Shown one piece after another: positions 26,159 through 34,458 of a stretch of DNA of 64,000 nucleotides; the stretch's first letter is position 1, and every line of letters begins with the position of its first letter. A model generated the notes under the pieces. That model saw nothing but the letters and a program-made list of their open reading frames with translations. It ran no database searches and was not told the DNA's origin. Both the position numbers and the translations under genes were made by a program. The stretch comes from Desulfobacter sp. (GTDB taxonomy: Bacteria; Desulfobacterota; Desulfobacteria; Desulfobacterales; Desulfobacteraceae): NCBI GenBank assembly GCA_028768525.1, contig CP054837.1, positions 5,452,001 to 5,516,000 of the forward strand, read 5' to 3'.

Positions 26159-26219
26159 GTTCCGTAATCTCTACTATTTATATAAATACCAGCCGGATTG
26201 TCCTCTCAATTGATAGAAG

Positions 26220-26248
26220 GATATAAACTTCCTTAAATTTTATGTCAA
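26220..26248 (-). promoter_or_regulatory. sigma-70-type promoter of the dsr operon
   Basis: On the minus strand TTGACA (26243-26248) is followed after exactly 17 bases by TATATC (26220-26225). It is 62 bases upstream of the RsbRD-domain gene and oriented toward dsrMKJOP. The -35 is a perfect match. Confidence 0.7.
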
Positions 26249-26439
26249 GGGTAAAGACGGTTTAGTTTCCGAATGGAGACCACCGCTGCCTTTAGTGCTT
26301 TATGCCTTTTATGTAAAGGGTTTCGGCAGTTTGAATAAGAGTTTATTTTTCAGGCCAAATAGTGTATGACCATCTGAACATAATTTAAAAGGATCTAATA
26401 TTCCAAGTAATTGATCGTTAGCATTTTTAGGAAAGGAAA

Positions 26440-26964
26440 ATGATGAAAAAAGCAGTGATGATTATAGCCTGCCTGTTGACCTTTGCCTGCCCGGCAATGG
26501 CCCAGGATTCGGGATTCGGCCTTTCACTGGGATACGGACAGGCCCAGAACAGTACGGATATCTACCGGGTGGGCCTGGTGAAAAAATGGGGCGTCCAATG
26601 GCTTAAAAGCGGTGCCGGTTATGTGGACGGATATTTTGAATTCTCCTATAACCGCTGGGACGACGGAAATAAAGATATTAATGCCATCGCCGTCTCCCCG
26701 GTGTTTCAGTATGCATTCAATCCCGGCGGCAATGCCTGGTATCCTTATATAGAGGGCGGCATCGGGGTGGCTTACCTTGATGAGTATTTTATAGGGGATA
26801 GAAACCTATCCTCCAATCTTCAGTTTGAAGACCGCATCGGCGCCGGGTTCAGGTTTGATAACCTGGATCTGAATTTCAGGTATATGCACTATTCCAATGC
26901 ATCTCTTAGGGCGCCCAACGACGGTATCGACATCCTAATCGGCACCCTGACCTGGTTTTTCTAG
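26440..26964 (+). CDS. pagL: PagL-like lipid A 3-O-deacylase
   Basis: This 174-residue protein has a signal peptide (to about residue 21, cleavage after PAMA) and alternating beta-strand residues ending in aromatic TLTWFF, as in outer-membrane barrels. The HYSNAS motif (His150, Ser152) matches the His-x-Ser catalytic pair of PagL enzymes, which remove the 3-O acyl chain from lipid A. An acidic residue nearby (NDGID) may complete the triad. A monocistronic gene is suggested by the terminator directly downstream. An ATG at 26443 is an alternative start. Confidence 0.78.
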   Translation: MMKKAVMIIACLLTFACPAMAQDSGFGLSLGYGQAQNSTDIYRVGLVKKWGVQWLKSGAGYVDGYFEFSYNRWDDGNKDINAIAVSPVFQYAFNPGGNAWYPYIEGGIGVAYLDEYFIGDRNLSSNLQFEDRIGAGFRFDNLDLNFRYMHYSNASLRAPNDGIDILIGTLTWFF

Positions 26965-26983
26965 TCCCGCTGGTTAAATAAGC

Positions 26984-27025
26984 AAAAAAGGGATTTTGGA
27001 AGCATCTGTCCAAGATCCCTTTTTT
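26984..27025 (+). terminator. terminator after the pagL-like gene
   Basis: A 17-bp stem with one G-U pair (26984-27000 with 27009-27025) and an 8-base loop ends in a run of T. A-rich on the 5' side, it may act in both directions. Confidence 0.85.
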
Positions 27026-27043
27026 TAAGAGGCAAAATAAAAA

Positions 27044-27076
27044 AAGGCCGAAAGTTTGATTCAAACTTTCGGCCTT
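27044..27076 (-). terminator. terminator of the tRNA-Ser transcript
   Basis: A perfect 15-bp stem (27044-27058 with 27062-27076) and a 3-base loop are followed on the minus strand by a T-rich tract. It lies 12 bases beyond the tRNA-Ser 3' end. Confidence 0.82.
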
Positions 27077-27087
27077 GATTTGTTTTA

Positions 27088-27179
27088 TGGCGGAGAAGGA
27101 GAGATTCGAACTCTCGGTGGAAGTTTCCCCCCACAACCGCTTAGCAGGCGGTCCATTTCAGCCACTCATGCACTTCTCC
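27088..27179 (-). tRNA. tRNA-Ser, anticodon GCT
   Basis: This 92-nt tRNA has an acceptor GGAGAAG paired with CTTCTCC, an encoded CCA, a T-arm GTTCGAATC, a long class II variable arm and anticodon loop CTGCTAA. It reads AGC/AGU serine codons. The second tRNA-Ser lies 7 bases upstream on the same strand, and the two share a promoter and terminator. Confidence 0.95.
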
Positions 27180-27186
27180 ATGTTAA

Positions 27187-27274
27187 TGGCGGAGGAGGTA
27201 GGATTCGAACCCACGAGGCTTTGACACCTAACGGTTTTCAAGACCGCCGCCTTCAGCCGCTCGGCCACTCCTCC
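27187..27274 (-). tRNA. tRNA-Ser, anticodon TGA
   Basis: This 88-nt class II tRNA has acceptor GGAGGAG paired with CTCCTCC, an encoded CCA, T-arm GTTCGAATC and anticodon loop CTTGAAA, so it reads UCA-type serine codons. It is the promoter-proximal member of the pair. Confidence 0.95.
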
Positions 27275-27290
27275 AAAAATTAACCAGCGC

Positions 27291-27319
27291 AATATAGCAG
27301 ATTGATTTTGCGTGGTCAA
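27291..27319 (-). promoter_or_regulatory. promoter of the tRNA-Ser pair
   Basis: On the minus strand TTGACC (27314-27319), 17 bases, then TATATT (27291-27296), ending 17 bases before the tRNA 5' end. Spacing and boxes fit a strong sigma-70-type promoter. Confidence 0.72.
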
Positions 27320-27436
27320 TAGGAAAACACGGGGAAAATGAGGGCTGCGCAAAAAGTTTGGATCTGGAGAATTAGGAGATCTGTCTGCCTGTCTGCTTTC
27401 TTTTGCCGGTGAGTGGTTTAGTAGGTGGATAAATTA

Positions 27437-27464
27437 TTGACATGGAAAGCAGTTGAGCTATATT
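27437..27464 (+). promoter_or_regulatory. promoter upstream of the hypothetical gene and argS
   Basis: TTGACA (27437-27442), 16 bases, then TATATT (27459-27464), 39 bases before the ATG at 27504. It probably drives the run of genes through mutL. The rest of the 27275-27503 spacer holds only the divergent tRNA promoter. Confidence 0.65.
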
Positions 27465-27503
27465 AAGAAGTTTTAGGTCAATAGATTTTAACAGGAGATA
27501 ATA

Positions 27504-27956
27504 ATGAAGCAGAAAATCAGGTTTGAGAAAAATACAAAAGACGGGATTCTCACCGTAATGGAGTCCAGTGAGGTTGATCCCGGAGTGGTTCAGCCCCTGA
27601 TTGAAGAAGAGTACGATTTGAAAGAAATGGCCCAGGCCGTTGAAGACGGCATTGATGCCTTTCTTGCTGCTCTGCGCCGGCGCAGCTTTTTTCCCACCCG
27701 GGATTTGTGTGAAAAGCTCTTTGAAAATGTCACTGATTTTTTCACCGACCCCGAAGCCGAAAAGGTTGTGGTTGAGTATAATGATACCGAAGCCTTCCCT
27801 GGGGAGGAGGATTTCCATCTGGAAGATGATGATGTCGAACTGGATGCCCTGCTGGAAGAAGACGGTGATACCAAGGAAGACGAGATGAAAGAAATCGATT
27901 CCGATGATGATACCCCCACGTTCACCCCTGAAGACACTTCCGAACACGAGAATTAA
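27504..27956 (+). CDS. hypothetical acidic protein preceding argS
   Basis: This 150-residue protein has no signal or membrane segment. The first 100 residues are mixed, with RRRSFFPTRDLCEKLFENVTDFF as the most structured-looking part (a probable helix pair). The last 50 are extremely acidic (runs such as EDDDVELDALLEED), probably disordered. AGGAG precedes the ATG. It lies 6 bases upstream of argS. I recognise no domain. Confidence 0.65.
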   Translation: MKQKIRFEKNTKDGILTVMESSEVDPGVVQPLIEEEYDLKEMAQAVEDGIDAFLAALRRRSFFPTRDLCEKLFENVTDFFTDPEAEKVVVEYNDTEAFPGEEDFHLEDDDVELDALLEEDGDTKEDEMKEIDSDDDTPTFTPEDTSEHEN

Positions 27957-27962
27957 GCCTTT

Positions 27963-29648
27963 ATGAAAACAACAATCAGAGAAATGGTGCTTGGCGCTGC
28001 CACAAAAGCGTTTGAAGACGGGTTGCTGCCTTCGGACCAGGTGCCGGATATGGAAATCGAAACCCCCAAACATGCCGGGCAGGGGGATTTTTCAACCAAT
28101 TTTGCCATGGTGTCCGCAAAAATCCAGAAGATGGCCCCAAGGCAGATCGCCCAGGCTGTCGTGGACTCAATGCCCCTGGAAGATAAAGACGGTTTTGGCG
28201 CCATGGTTGAAAAGGTCGAGATTGCCGGCCCCGGTTTTATCAATTTCTTTTTGTCTCCTGCCGCCTGGCACCCTGTGGTGAACCAGGTGTTGGAAGCAAA
28301 TGAGCGGTTCGGCGCTTCCGGGATGGGTAAGGGTGAAAAGGTCCAGGTGGAGTTCGTTTCCGCCAACCCCACCGGGCCCCTCCATGTGGGCCACGGCCGC
28401 GGGGCGGCAGTGGGAGATTCCGTCGGCAACATTCTCTCTTTTGCCGGATTTGATGTTCAGAAAGAGTACTATATTAATGATTCCGGCCGGCAGATCCGGA
28501 CCCTGGGCACCTCGGTGTGGCTCAGGCTCCAGCAGGCCCAGGGCAAAGATGTTGAATTCCCCGGGGATTGCTACCAGGGAGACTATATCCGGGACCTGGC
28601 CGGAAAAGTCTTGGAAAAAGAAGGGCCCGGGCTTCTGGAACAGGAAGAGGCCGATGGTATCCAGGTTTGTGCCAGGTTTGCCGCCGGTGAAATCCTGTCC
28701 GGCATCCGGGAAGACCTTGAGGGTTTCGGCGTAAAATTCGACAACTGGTTCAGCGAGCAGAGCCTTTATGATTCCGGCCGGGTCCAGACTGCCATTGAAA
28801 ATTTCAAAGGCAAAGATCTGATTTATGAAAAGGACGGTGCGCTCTGGTTCAGGACTGAAGATTTCGGAGATGAAAAAGACAGGGTCGTGGTCCGGAATAA
28901 TGGATTGACCACTTATTTTGCTTCGGATATTGCCTACCATGATGAAAAATTCGAGCGGGGCTTTGACCGGGTCATAGACGTTTGGGGAGCGGATCACCAC
29001 GGCTATATCAAGCGAATCGACGCCGCTGTTGTGGCAACGGGCCGGAAAAGCGAACAGTTTGATGTGATCCTGGTCCAGCTGGTCAACCTGCTCAGGGGCG
29101 GGGCACCGGTTCAGATGTCCACCAGGGCAGGGGAGTTTGTCACCCTCAAGGATATTGTGGATGAAGTGGGCAGGGATGCCGCCCGGTTCATGTTTTTGAG
29201 CCGGAGCTATGATTCCGGACTGGATTTTGATCTTGAACTGGCCAAACAGAAAAGTTCCGATAACCCTGTCTATTATGTCCAGTATGTCCATGCCAGAATC
29301 ACCGGCATTTTGTCCAAGGCCAAGGAGCAGGGCCTGATTGATGATATTGAGTTTGCCGTCGGAAAAAATCTGGAACTGCTCACCACAGACGAGGAACTTA
29401 AGCTGATCAAGCAGCTTGCAGGGTTTAGGGAGCAGGTGGAAAAAAGTGCGGCCACCCTCCATCCCCATGTGATTTTTACCTACCTGAACGGATTGGCAGC
29501 GGCCTTCCACGGCTATTACAACAAACATAAGGTTATTACCGAGGATGGTGCCCTGTCCGCCGCCCGCCTTTCCCTGGTGCTGGCAGTGAAAAAAGTCATC
29601 CGCAACGGCCTCGGTCTGCTGGGTGTTTCCGCACCGGAGAGAATGTAG
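27963..29648 (+). CDS. argS: arginyl-tRNA synthetase
   Basis: This 561-residue class I synthetase is of normal family length. The HIGH-type ATP-binding site is PTGPLHVGHGRGAAVGD, preceded by VEFVSANPTG; the N-terminal additional domain and C-terminal anticodon domain (DALRBP-like, near FTYLNGLAAAFHGYYN) are both complete. The KMSK site is the degenerate MSTRAG, common in ArgRS. It is co-directional with a SPOR-domain gene 6 bases downstream. Confidence 0.96.
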   Translation: MKTTIREMVLGAATKAFEDGLLPSDQVPDMEIETPKHAGQGDFSTNFAMVSAKIQKMAPRQIAQAVVDSMPLEDKDGFGAMVEKVEIAGPGFINFFLSPAAWHPVVNQVLEANERFGASGMGKGEKVQVEFVSANPTGPLHVGHGRGAAVGDSVGNILSFAGFDVQKEYYINDSGRQIRTLGTSVWLRLQQAQGKDVEFPGDCYQGDYIRDLAGKVLEKEGPGLLEQEEADGIQVCARFAAGEILSGIREDLEGFGVKFDNWFSEQSLYDSGRVQTAIENFKGKDLIYEKDGALWFRTEDFGDEKDRVVVRNNGLTTYFASDIAYHDEKFERGFDRVIDVWGADHHGYIKRIDAAVVATGRKSEQFDVILVQLVNLLRGGAPVQMSTRAGEFVTLKDIVDEVGRDAARFMFLSRSYDSGLDFDLELAKQKSSDNPVYYVQYVHARITGILSKAKEQGLIDDIEFAVGKNLELLTTDEELKLIKQLAGFREQVEKSAATLHPHVIFTYLNGLAAAFHGYYNKHKVITEDGALSAARLSLVLAVKKVIRNGLGLLGVSAPERM

Positions 29649-29654
29649 CAAAAG

Positions 29655-30401
29655 GTGCTGAAGCGATTCCTCAGATACGGCCTCTATTTTTTTGCGGGCC
29701 TGTGGATGTTTGCCTTGGGAGTGATGGTGGGCCGGGGGAATTCCCCGGTCACATTTGATACCAGGGAATTCCAGGCCCGGCTTGAAACCATCGTTCGGGA
29801 ACAGGGAAACCTGGAAAAGGCTGAGCAAAAAGTCGACCTGAAATTTTACGATGTACTCAACAGACCTGTGGGGATGCGGCCCAAAGCCAGAAAAGCCGAT
29901 GAAATCCAGCCCAAAAGGGAATCGGTGCCAAAGGCTGAAGCACCGCCGGCTGCCGTCGGCCCCGACGGTGTTCCGGTGAAGTTGAGTAAAAAAATGGCCT
30001 CTTTAAACTCTGAGTTGCTGGCAGCCTACCAGGATGCGCCCAGGACGGTAAAGCAAAAGCCCGCGTCTCCCGCTCCATCTTCTGCATCCGGTAAGGTCAA
30101 AGCAAAAAAAACTGGGGCCAAGCCAAAGCCGGCAGCAACCGGGACGCCGGGAGGGGCAGCTGCCCAGGCCGGAAAGTACACCATACAGGTGGCTGCGTTC
30201 AAGGCGGCTGAGGATGCCGCTTCGGAGATGGCCCGGCTCCAAAAAAAAGGGATTGAGGTCTACAGGGTGAAGGGTGAAAAAAAAGGGGTCACCTGGTACC
30301 GGATCCGGACCGGCGCCTACCCCGATTACAAGGCCGCCCAGGATGCCCTTGAAACGCTGAAAAATGCCAAGGTCAAAGGCATGATCATAAAAAAGGAATA
30401 A
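29655..30401 (+). CDS. SPOR-domain membrane protein
   Basis: This 248-residue protein with a GTG start has one N-terminal transmembrane helix (residues 8-25, YGLYFFAGLWMFALGVMVG). A proline/alanine/lysine-rich linker runs to about residue 165, followed by a C-terminal SPOR domain (KYTIQVAAFKAAEDAASEMA, then YRIRTGAYPDYKAAQDALE). SPOR domains bind denuded peptidoglycan at division sites. The position between argS and gatC is typical for Desulfobacterota-type genomes (recalled). Confidence 0.85.
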   Translation: MLKRFLRYGLYFFAGLWMFALGVMVGRGNSPVTFDTREFQARLETIVREQGNLEKAEQKVDLKFYDVLNRPVGMRPKARKADEIQPKRESVPKAEAPPAAVGPDGVPVKLSKKMASLNSELLAAYQDAPRTVKQKPASPAPSSASGKVKAKKTGAKPKPAATGTPGGAAAQAGKYTIQVAAFKAAEDAASEMARLQKKGIEVYRVKGEKKGVTWYRIRTGAYPDYKAAQDALETLKNAKVKGMIIKKE

Positions 30402-30403
30402 AA

Positions 30404-30691
30404 ATGAAGATATCCATAGATGAAGTTGAAAAAATCGCCCATCTGGCGCGCCTGGACATTGAGGATGACCTCAAGGAAACCCTGGCCGGCCAGTTGAGCC
30501 ACATTCTGGACTATATTGATACCCTTCAGAAGGTGGATGTGGAAGGGGTTACCCCGGCGTCTGGGGCGGCATTTATGAATAATGTGCTCAGGGAAGACAA
30601 AAATCTTCCTTCACCGGGGCCGGAGGTGACACTGGCCAATGCCCCCGAGCGGGATGATGACTTTTATACAGTGCCCCGGGTAGTAAAATAA
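30404..30691 (+). CDS. gatC: Asp-tRNA(Asn)/Glu-tRNA(Gln) amidotransferase subunit C
   Basis: This 95-residue GatC stabilises GatA and GatB of the transamidosome. The N-terminal VEKIAHLARLDIEDD and the middle ILDYIDTLQKVDVEGVTP are diagnostic. It starts 2 bases after the SPOR gene and is followed 38 bases later by gatA. The gatB gene is at 42184-43608 on the other strand. Confidence 0.95.
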   Translation: MKISIDEVEKIAHLARLDIEDDLKETLAGQLSHILDYIDTLQKVDVEGVTPASGAAFMNNVLREDKNLPSPGPEVTLANAPERDDDFYTVPRVVK

Positions 30692-30729
30692 AAGGTATAA
30701 AGCCGACGGCTTAACATTAAGGATAGACC

Positions 30730-32205
30730 ATGGAACTTCATAAACTGACCATTGCCCAGGCTGAAAAGCTCTTAGCCGGCAAAGAGATATCTTCAACAGA
30801 ACTGACCCGGGCCTTTTTGGACCGGATTGCCGCCCATGATGAAAAAATCGGTGCCTTTATTACCGTGGACCCGGAGTATTCCCTGGCCCAGGCCGAAGCG
30901 GCGGACAAGGTCATTGCCGCGGGAAATCACCAGGCATTTACCGGCATCCCCCTGGCTCTAAAGGATCTGCTCTGCACCAACGGGGTGAAAACCACCTGCG
31001 CCTCCAAAATTTTAGGGGATTTTATTCCCCGGTATAACGCCACGGTGGTTGAAAAGCTGAACAAGGCCGGTGCCGTAATGATCGGCAAAACCAACCTGGA
31101 TGAGTTTGCCATGGGATCCTCAACGGAGAACTCCGCCATTCAGCTCACCAGGAACCCCTGGAATACGGACCATGTGCCCGGCGGTTCTTCCGGCGGCTCC
31201 GCTGCTGCCGTGGCCGCGCAGTTCTGTGCCGGTTCCCTGGGCACGGATACCGGTGGCTCCATCCGCCAGCCCGCCTCCCATTGCGGTATTGTGGGGCTCA
31301 AGCCCACCTACGGCCGGGTTTCCCGGTTCGGTCTGGTTTCCTATGCCTCTTCCCTGGACCAGATCGGTCCCATCACCCGGGATGTCCCCGATGCGGCCAT
31401 GATGATGAACCTCATCTGCGGCCATGACCCCAAGGACTCCACCTCTGCACCTAAAGAGGTCCCGGATTTTACGGCCGGTCTGGAAGCTTTCCGTAAGAAC
31501 GGTCTCCAGGGGATGACCGCCGGTATTCCCAAGGAGTTTTCCGGGGTCGAGGGAATCGATCCCGAGGTGGCTGCCATGTTTGAGCAGGCCAAGCAGGTCC
31601 TCCGGGAACTGGGGGTGGAAATCAAAGAAATTTCCCTGCCCCACAGTGAATACGTTGTGGCGGCCTATTATATCATCGCCCCCTGCGAAGCCAGTTCCAA
31701 CCTGGCGCGGTTTGACGGGGTGAGATACGGGTACAGGGACAAGGCCCCGGAGGATCTCATCGACATGTATAAAAAGACCAAGTCCCAGGGCTTTGGCCTG
31801 GAGGTTCAGCGCCGGATCATCATCGGCACCTATGCCCTGTCCGCCGGTTATTACGATGCCTATTACGGCCGGGCCTCCCAGGTGCGTGCCCTGATCATGG
31901 AGGATTTTTCCAAGGCCTTTGACCAGTGTGACATCATCCTATCCCCTGTGGCACCGACACCGGCCTTTAAAATCGGTGAAAATACCGAGGATCCCCTGAC
32001 CATGTACCTGAGTGATATTTTTACCCTTTCCGCCAATATGGCCGGGGTGCCCGGGATTTCCGTGCCGGCGGCCGTCTCTTCCAAGGGGCTGCCCATGGGG
32101 ATCCAGATGATGGCGCGTCACTTTGACGAGCTGTCCCTGATCCGCGCCGGTTTCGGTTTCGAGCAGAGTATCGGCCTTGACGCTCCCCTGCCCGAATTGA
32201 GCTAA
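30730..32205 (+). CDS. gatA: Asp-tRNA(Asn)/Glu-tRNA(Gln) amidotransferase subunit A
   Basis: This is a 491-residue amidase-signature enzyme that releases ammonia from glutamine for the GatB site. The Ser-cisSer-Lys triad region is complete: LALKDLLC with the lysine, GGSSGGSAAAVAA and GTDTGGSIRQPASHCG. Length is normal. With gatC it is separated from gatB by about 10 kb here. Confidence 0.96.
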   Translation: MELHKLTIAQAEKLLAGKEISSTELTRAFLDRIAAHDEKIGAFITVDPEYSLAQAEAADKVIAAGNHQAFTGIPLALKDLLCTNGVKTTCASKILGDFIPRYNATVVEKLNKAGAVMIGKTNLDEFAMGSSTENSAIQLTRNPWNTDHVPGGSSGGSAAAVAAQFCAGSLGTDTGGSIRQPASHCGIVGLKPTYGRVSRFGLVSYASSLDQIGPITRDVPDAAMMMNLICGHDPKDSTSAPKEVPDFTAGLEAFRKNGLQGMTAGIPKEFSGVEGIDPEVAAMFEQAKQVLRELGVEIKEISLPHSEYVVAAYYIIAPCEASSNLARFDGVRYGYRDKAPEDLIDMYKKTKSQGFGLEVQRRIIIGTYALSAGYYDAYYGRASQVRALIMEDFSKAFDQCDIILSPVAPTPAFKIGENTEDPLTMYLSDIFTLSANMAGVPGISVPAAVSSKGLPMGIQMMARHFDELSLIRAGFGFEQSIGLDAPLPELS

Positions 32206-32227
32206 CATTATATAATAAGGAGTAGCC

Positions 32228-32431
32228 ATGTCAGGTGTCCAGCCCCAGGGCGACGCATTGAAAAAAGCCATACAATGGATTTCCGAACAGCGGAAAAAAG
32301 ATCCAGCCAAAGCCCCGGCCGTTCTGGCCGATGAGGCCGGGTTCCGGTTCGATTTAAGTCCCAAGGACAGTGAATTTTTGCTCAGGTTTGTCAAGGAAGA
32401 TAAAACCCCAGGGACAGATACTGCTTCATGA
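32228..32431 (+). CDS. small conserved-looking protein between gatA and mutL
   Basis: This 67-residue protein has no signal, a basic N-terminal half and a helix-like C-terminal half (LSPKDSEFLLRFVKED). Its start is preceded by AGGAG and its stop overlaps the mutL start (ATGA at 32428-32431), which supports it as translated. Function unknown. Confidence 0.65.
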   Translation: MSGVQPQGDALKKAIQWISEQRKKDPAKAPAVLADEAGFRFDLSPKDSEFLLRFVKEDKTPGTDTAS

Positions 32432-34305
32432 GCAAAATCCGGATTCTTCCCGAGATTCTCTCCAACCAGATTGCCGCAGGCGAGGTGGTTCAGCGGCCGG
32501 CATCGGTGGTCAAGGAGCTGGTTGAAAACAGCATGGACGCCGGCGCCGACCGGATCACCGTGGAAATCGAGAAGGGCGGGCGTTCCCTGATCCGCATCAG
32601 CGACAACGGCATGGGCCTGGAACGGGACGATGCCATGCTGGCCATTGAGCGCTACGCCACCTCCAAGATTTTTGATAAGGAGGATCTTTTTTCCATCTCC
32701 ACCTTCGGGTTCCGGGGGGAAGCCCTGCCTTCCATTGCATCGGTGTCCAAATTCACCCTGGTTTCCAGGACCCGGGACAACGATACGGGCACCCGCATTG
32801 ACATCAACGGCGGAAAACTGGCCAAAGTAGCTGATGCCGGTGCGCCTCCCGGTACGATGGTGGAGGTCAAGCAACTTTTTTTCAACACACCGGCCCGCCG
32901 CAAATTCCTCAAAGCCGAGAGTACCGAAGCCGGCCATATTTCCGATGCCGTATCCGGCCTGGCCATGGGCAACCCGGAGATTGGATTCCGCCTTTTTCTC
33001 AATGGAAAGCTGGTGAAAAATTTTCCCCCGGGCCAGGACCTCTTTAAGCGGGCCCAGATGGTGCTGGGGCGCGATGCCGCCGACCATCTTTATCCCCTGG
33101 AATACCCCTTTGACGGCAAGAAATCTGAGATACGGATTTCCGGGGTCTGTGCCAACCCGGCCGTTACCCGCAGCACGGCCAACCGGATTTACCTTTTTGT
33201 GAATAACCGGCTGGTCCATGACCGGGGGCTGGTCTCCGCCCTGTTTCAGGGGTACCGGGGACGGATCATGAAAGGGCGCTACCCCATGGGGGTGGTCTGT
33301 GTGGATCTGCCCTTCGATAAGGTGGATGTCAATGTCCACCCCACCAAGCGGGAAATTAAGTTTCTCATGCCCCAGCCGGTGTACCAGGTGCTGGGGCAGG
33401 CCGTGTCCCGGGCCCTGGCCGACGCCCAGTCCGACAGCCTGGCCTATTCCATGTCCGGCCCTGTAACCTTTGCGGATATCCCGGGTGGTGAGCCTGACCC
33501 GGGGCCGGCCCAGCCCGAGGTGGCGGCCAAAACCTTTTACCAGGTCCGGCCCGCATCCTCCCGGTCGCCTTCCGGCGTGGCCCAGCAGGAGATTAAATGG
33601 GAAACATCCCTGCCGATAAAGAAGGAGAGACCTTCCGGGCCGGAATTTATATCTGAACCCGAATTACAACTTCCGGTCCGGCCCACACCCGAACCGGAGC
33701 AGCCGGCCATGCCCCAGTCCCAACCCTCTCCTCTGAAGGTTGTCGGACAGGTCATGGGCACCTATATTGTGGTGGAACGGGAAAATCATCTGGTTCTTGT
33801 GGACCAGCACGCGGCCCACGAACGCATTGTCTACGAGCAGTTGAAAAAACGCCATGAGGGGCTGGATGTTCAAAGCCAGACCCTCATGGTGCCCGAGGTG
33901 CTGGAACTGACCCACAGGGAGGCAGATATTCTGGAATCGGTGAGGGAGGAACTCTCCGGCCTGGGGGTGGAGATCGAGCCCTTCGGCGGCACAAGCTTTG
34001 TCATCAAGGCCGTGCCGGTCCTGGTGGAGGAAAAACAGGTCCGGCAGATGATCATGGAGATGGTGGAAACCCTGAGCGTGGATAATGAAACCGGAGAGCG
34101 GGACGGCTGGCTGGATGCCTGCCTTACCACCATGGCCTGCCACAGGGCCATCCGGGCCAACCAGCCCATGAACCAAAGTGAAATGGAGGCGCTAATGGCC
34201 GATCTCATGGAATGCCAGAATCCCATGCACTGCCCCCATGGCCGCCCCATCATGGTGGCCTTTGACCGGTACCGGCTGGAAAAGCTCTTTAAAAGGGTTG
34301 TGTGA
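32428..34305 (+). CDS. mutL: DNA mismatch repair protein MutL
   Basis: This 625-residue MutL has the N-terminal GHKL ATPase (IAAGEVVQRPASVVKELVEN, DNGMGL, FGFRGEALPSI) and a proline-rich linker near 345-430. The C-terminal domain carries the endonuclease motifs DQHAAHERIVYE, ACHRAIRANQ and CPHGRP. It should therefore nick DNA in a metal-dependent way like most non-enterobacterial MutL proteins. No mutS is in view. Confidence 0.95.
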   Translation: MSKIRILPEILSNQIAAGEVVQRPASVVKELVENSMDAGADRITVEIEKGGRSLIRISDNGMGLERDDAMLAIERYATSKIFDKEDLFSISTFGFRGEALPSIASVSKFTLVSRTRDNDTGTRIDINGGKLAKVADAGAPPGTMVEVKQLFFNTPARRKFLKAESTEAGHISDAVSGLAMGNPEIGFRLFLNGKLVKNFPPGQDLFKRAQMVLGRDAADHLYPLEYPFDGKKSEIRISGVCANPAVTRSTANRIYLFVNNRLVHDRGLVSALFQGYRGRIMKGRYPMGVVCVDLPFDKVDVNVHPTKREIKFLMPQPVYQVLGQAVSRALADAQSDSLAYSMSGPVTFADIPGGEPDPGPAQPEVAAKTFYQVRPASSRSPSGVAQQEIKWETSLPIKKERPSGPEFISEPELQLPVRPTPEPEQPAMPQSQPSPLKVVGQVMGTYIVVERENHLVLVDQHAAHERIVYEQLKKRHEGLDVQSQTLMVPEVLELTHREADILESVREELSGLGVEIEPFGGTSFVIKAVPVLVEEKQVRQMIMEMVETLSVDNETGERDGWLDACLTTMACHRAIRANQPMNQSEMEALMADLMECQNPMHCPHGRPIMVAFDRYRLEKLFKRVV

Positions 34306-34458
34306 ACCCGGTGGATAATGTATATAACCCGGTACAATTTTTAACGATTCTCAGCTTGAATGATACGCTGAAACCCAATAAACAAAAACCGCAGGGCACC
34401 GGCAGACCGCTGGCGGGCCTGTGATATTTTATACGTTAACTGAAAGTAAGGAAAATCC

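Noticed and set aside
28167..29828. 553-codon open frame antisense to argS
   Set aside because: argS is complete on the plus strand; the antisense frame has no ribosome site or family motif.
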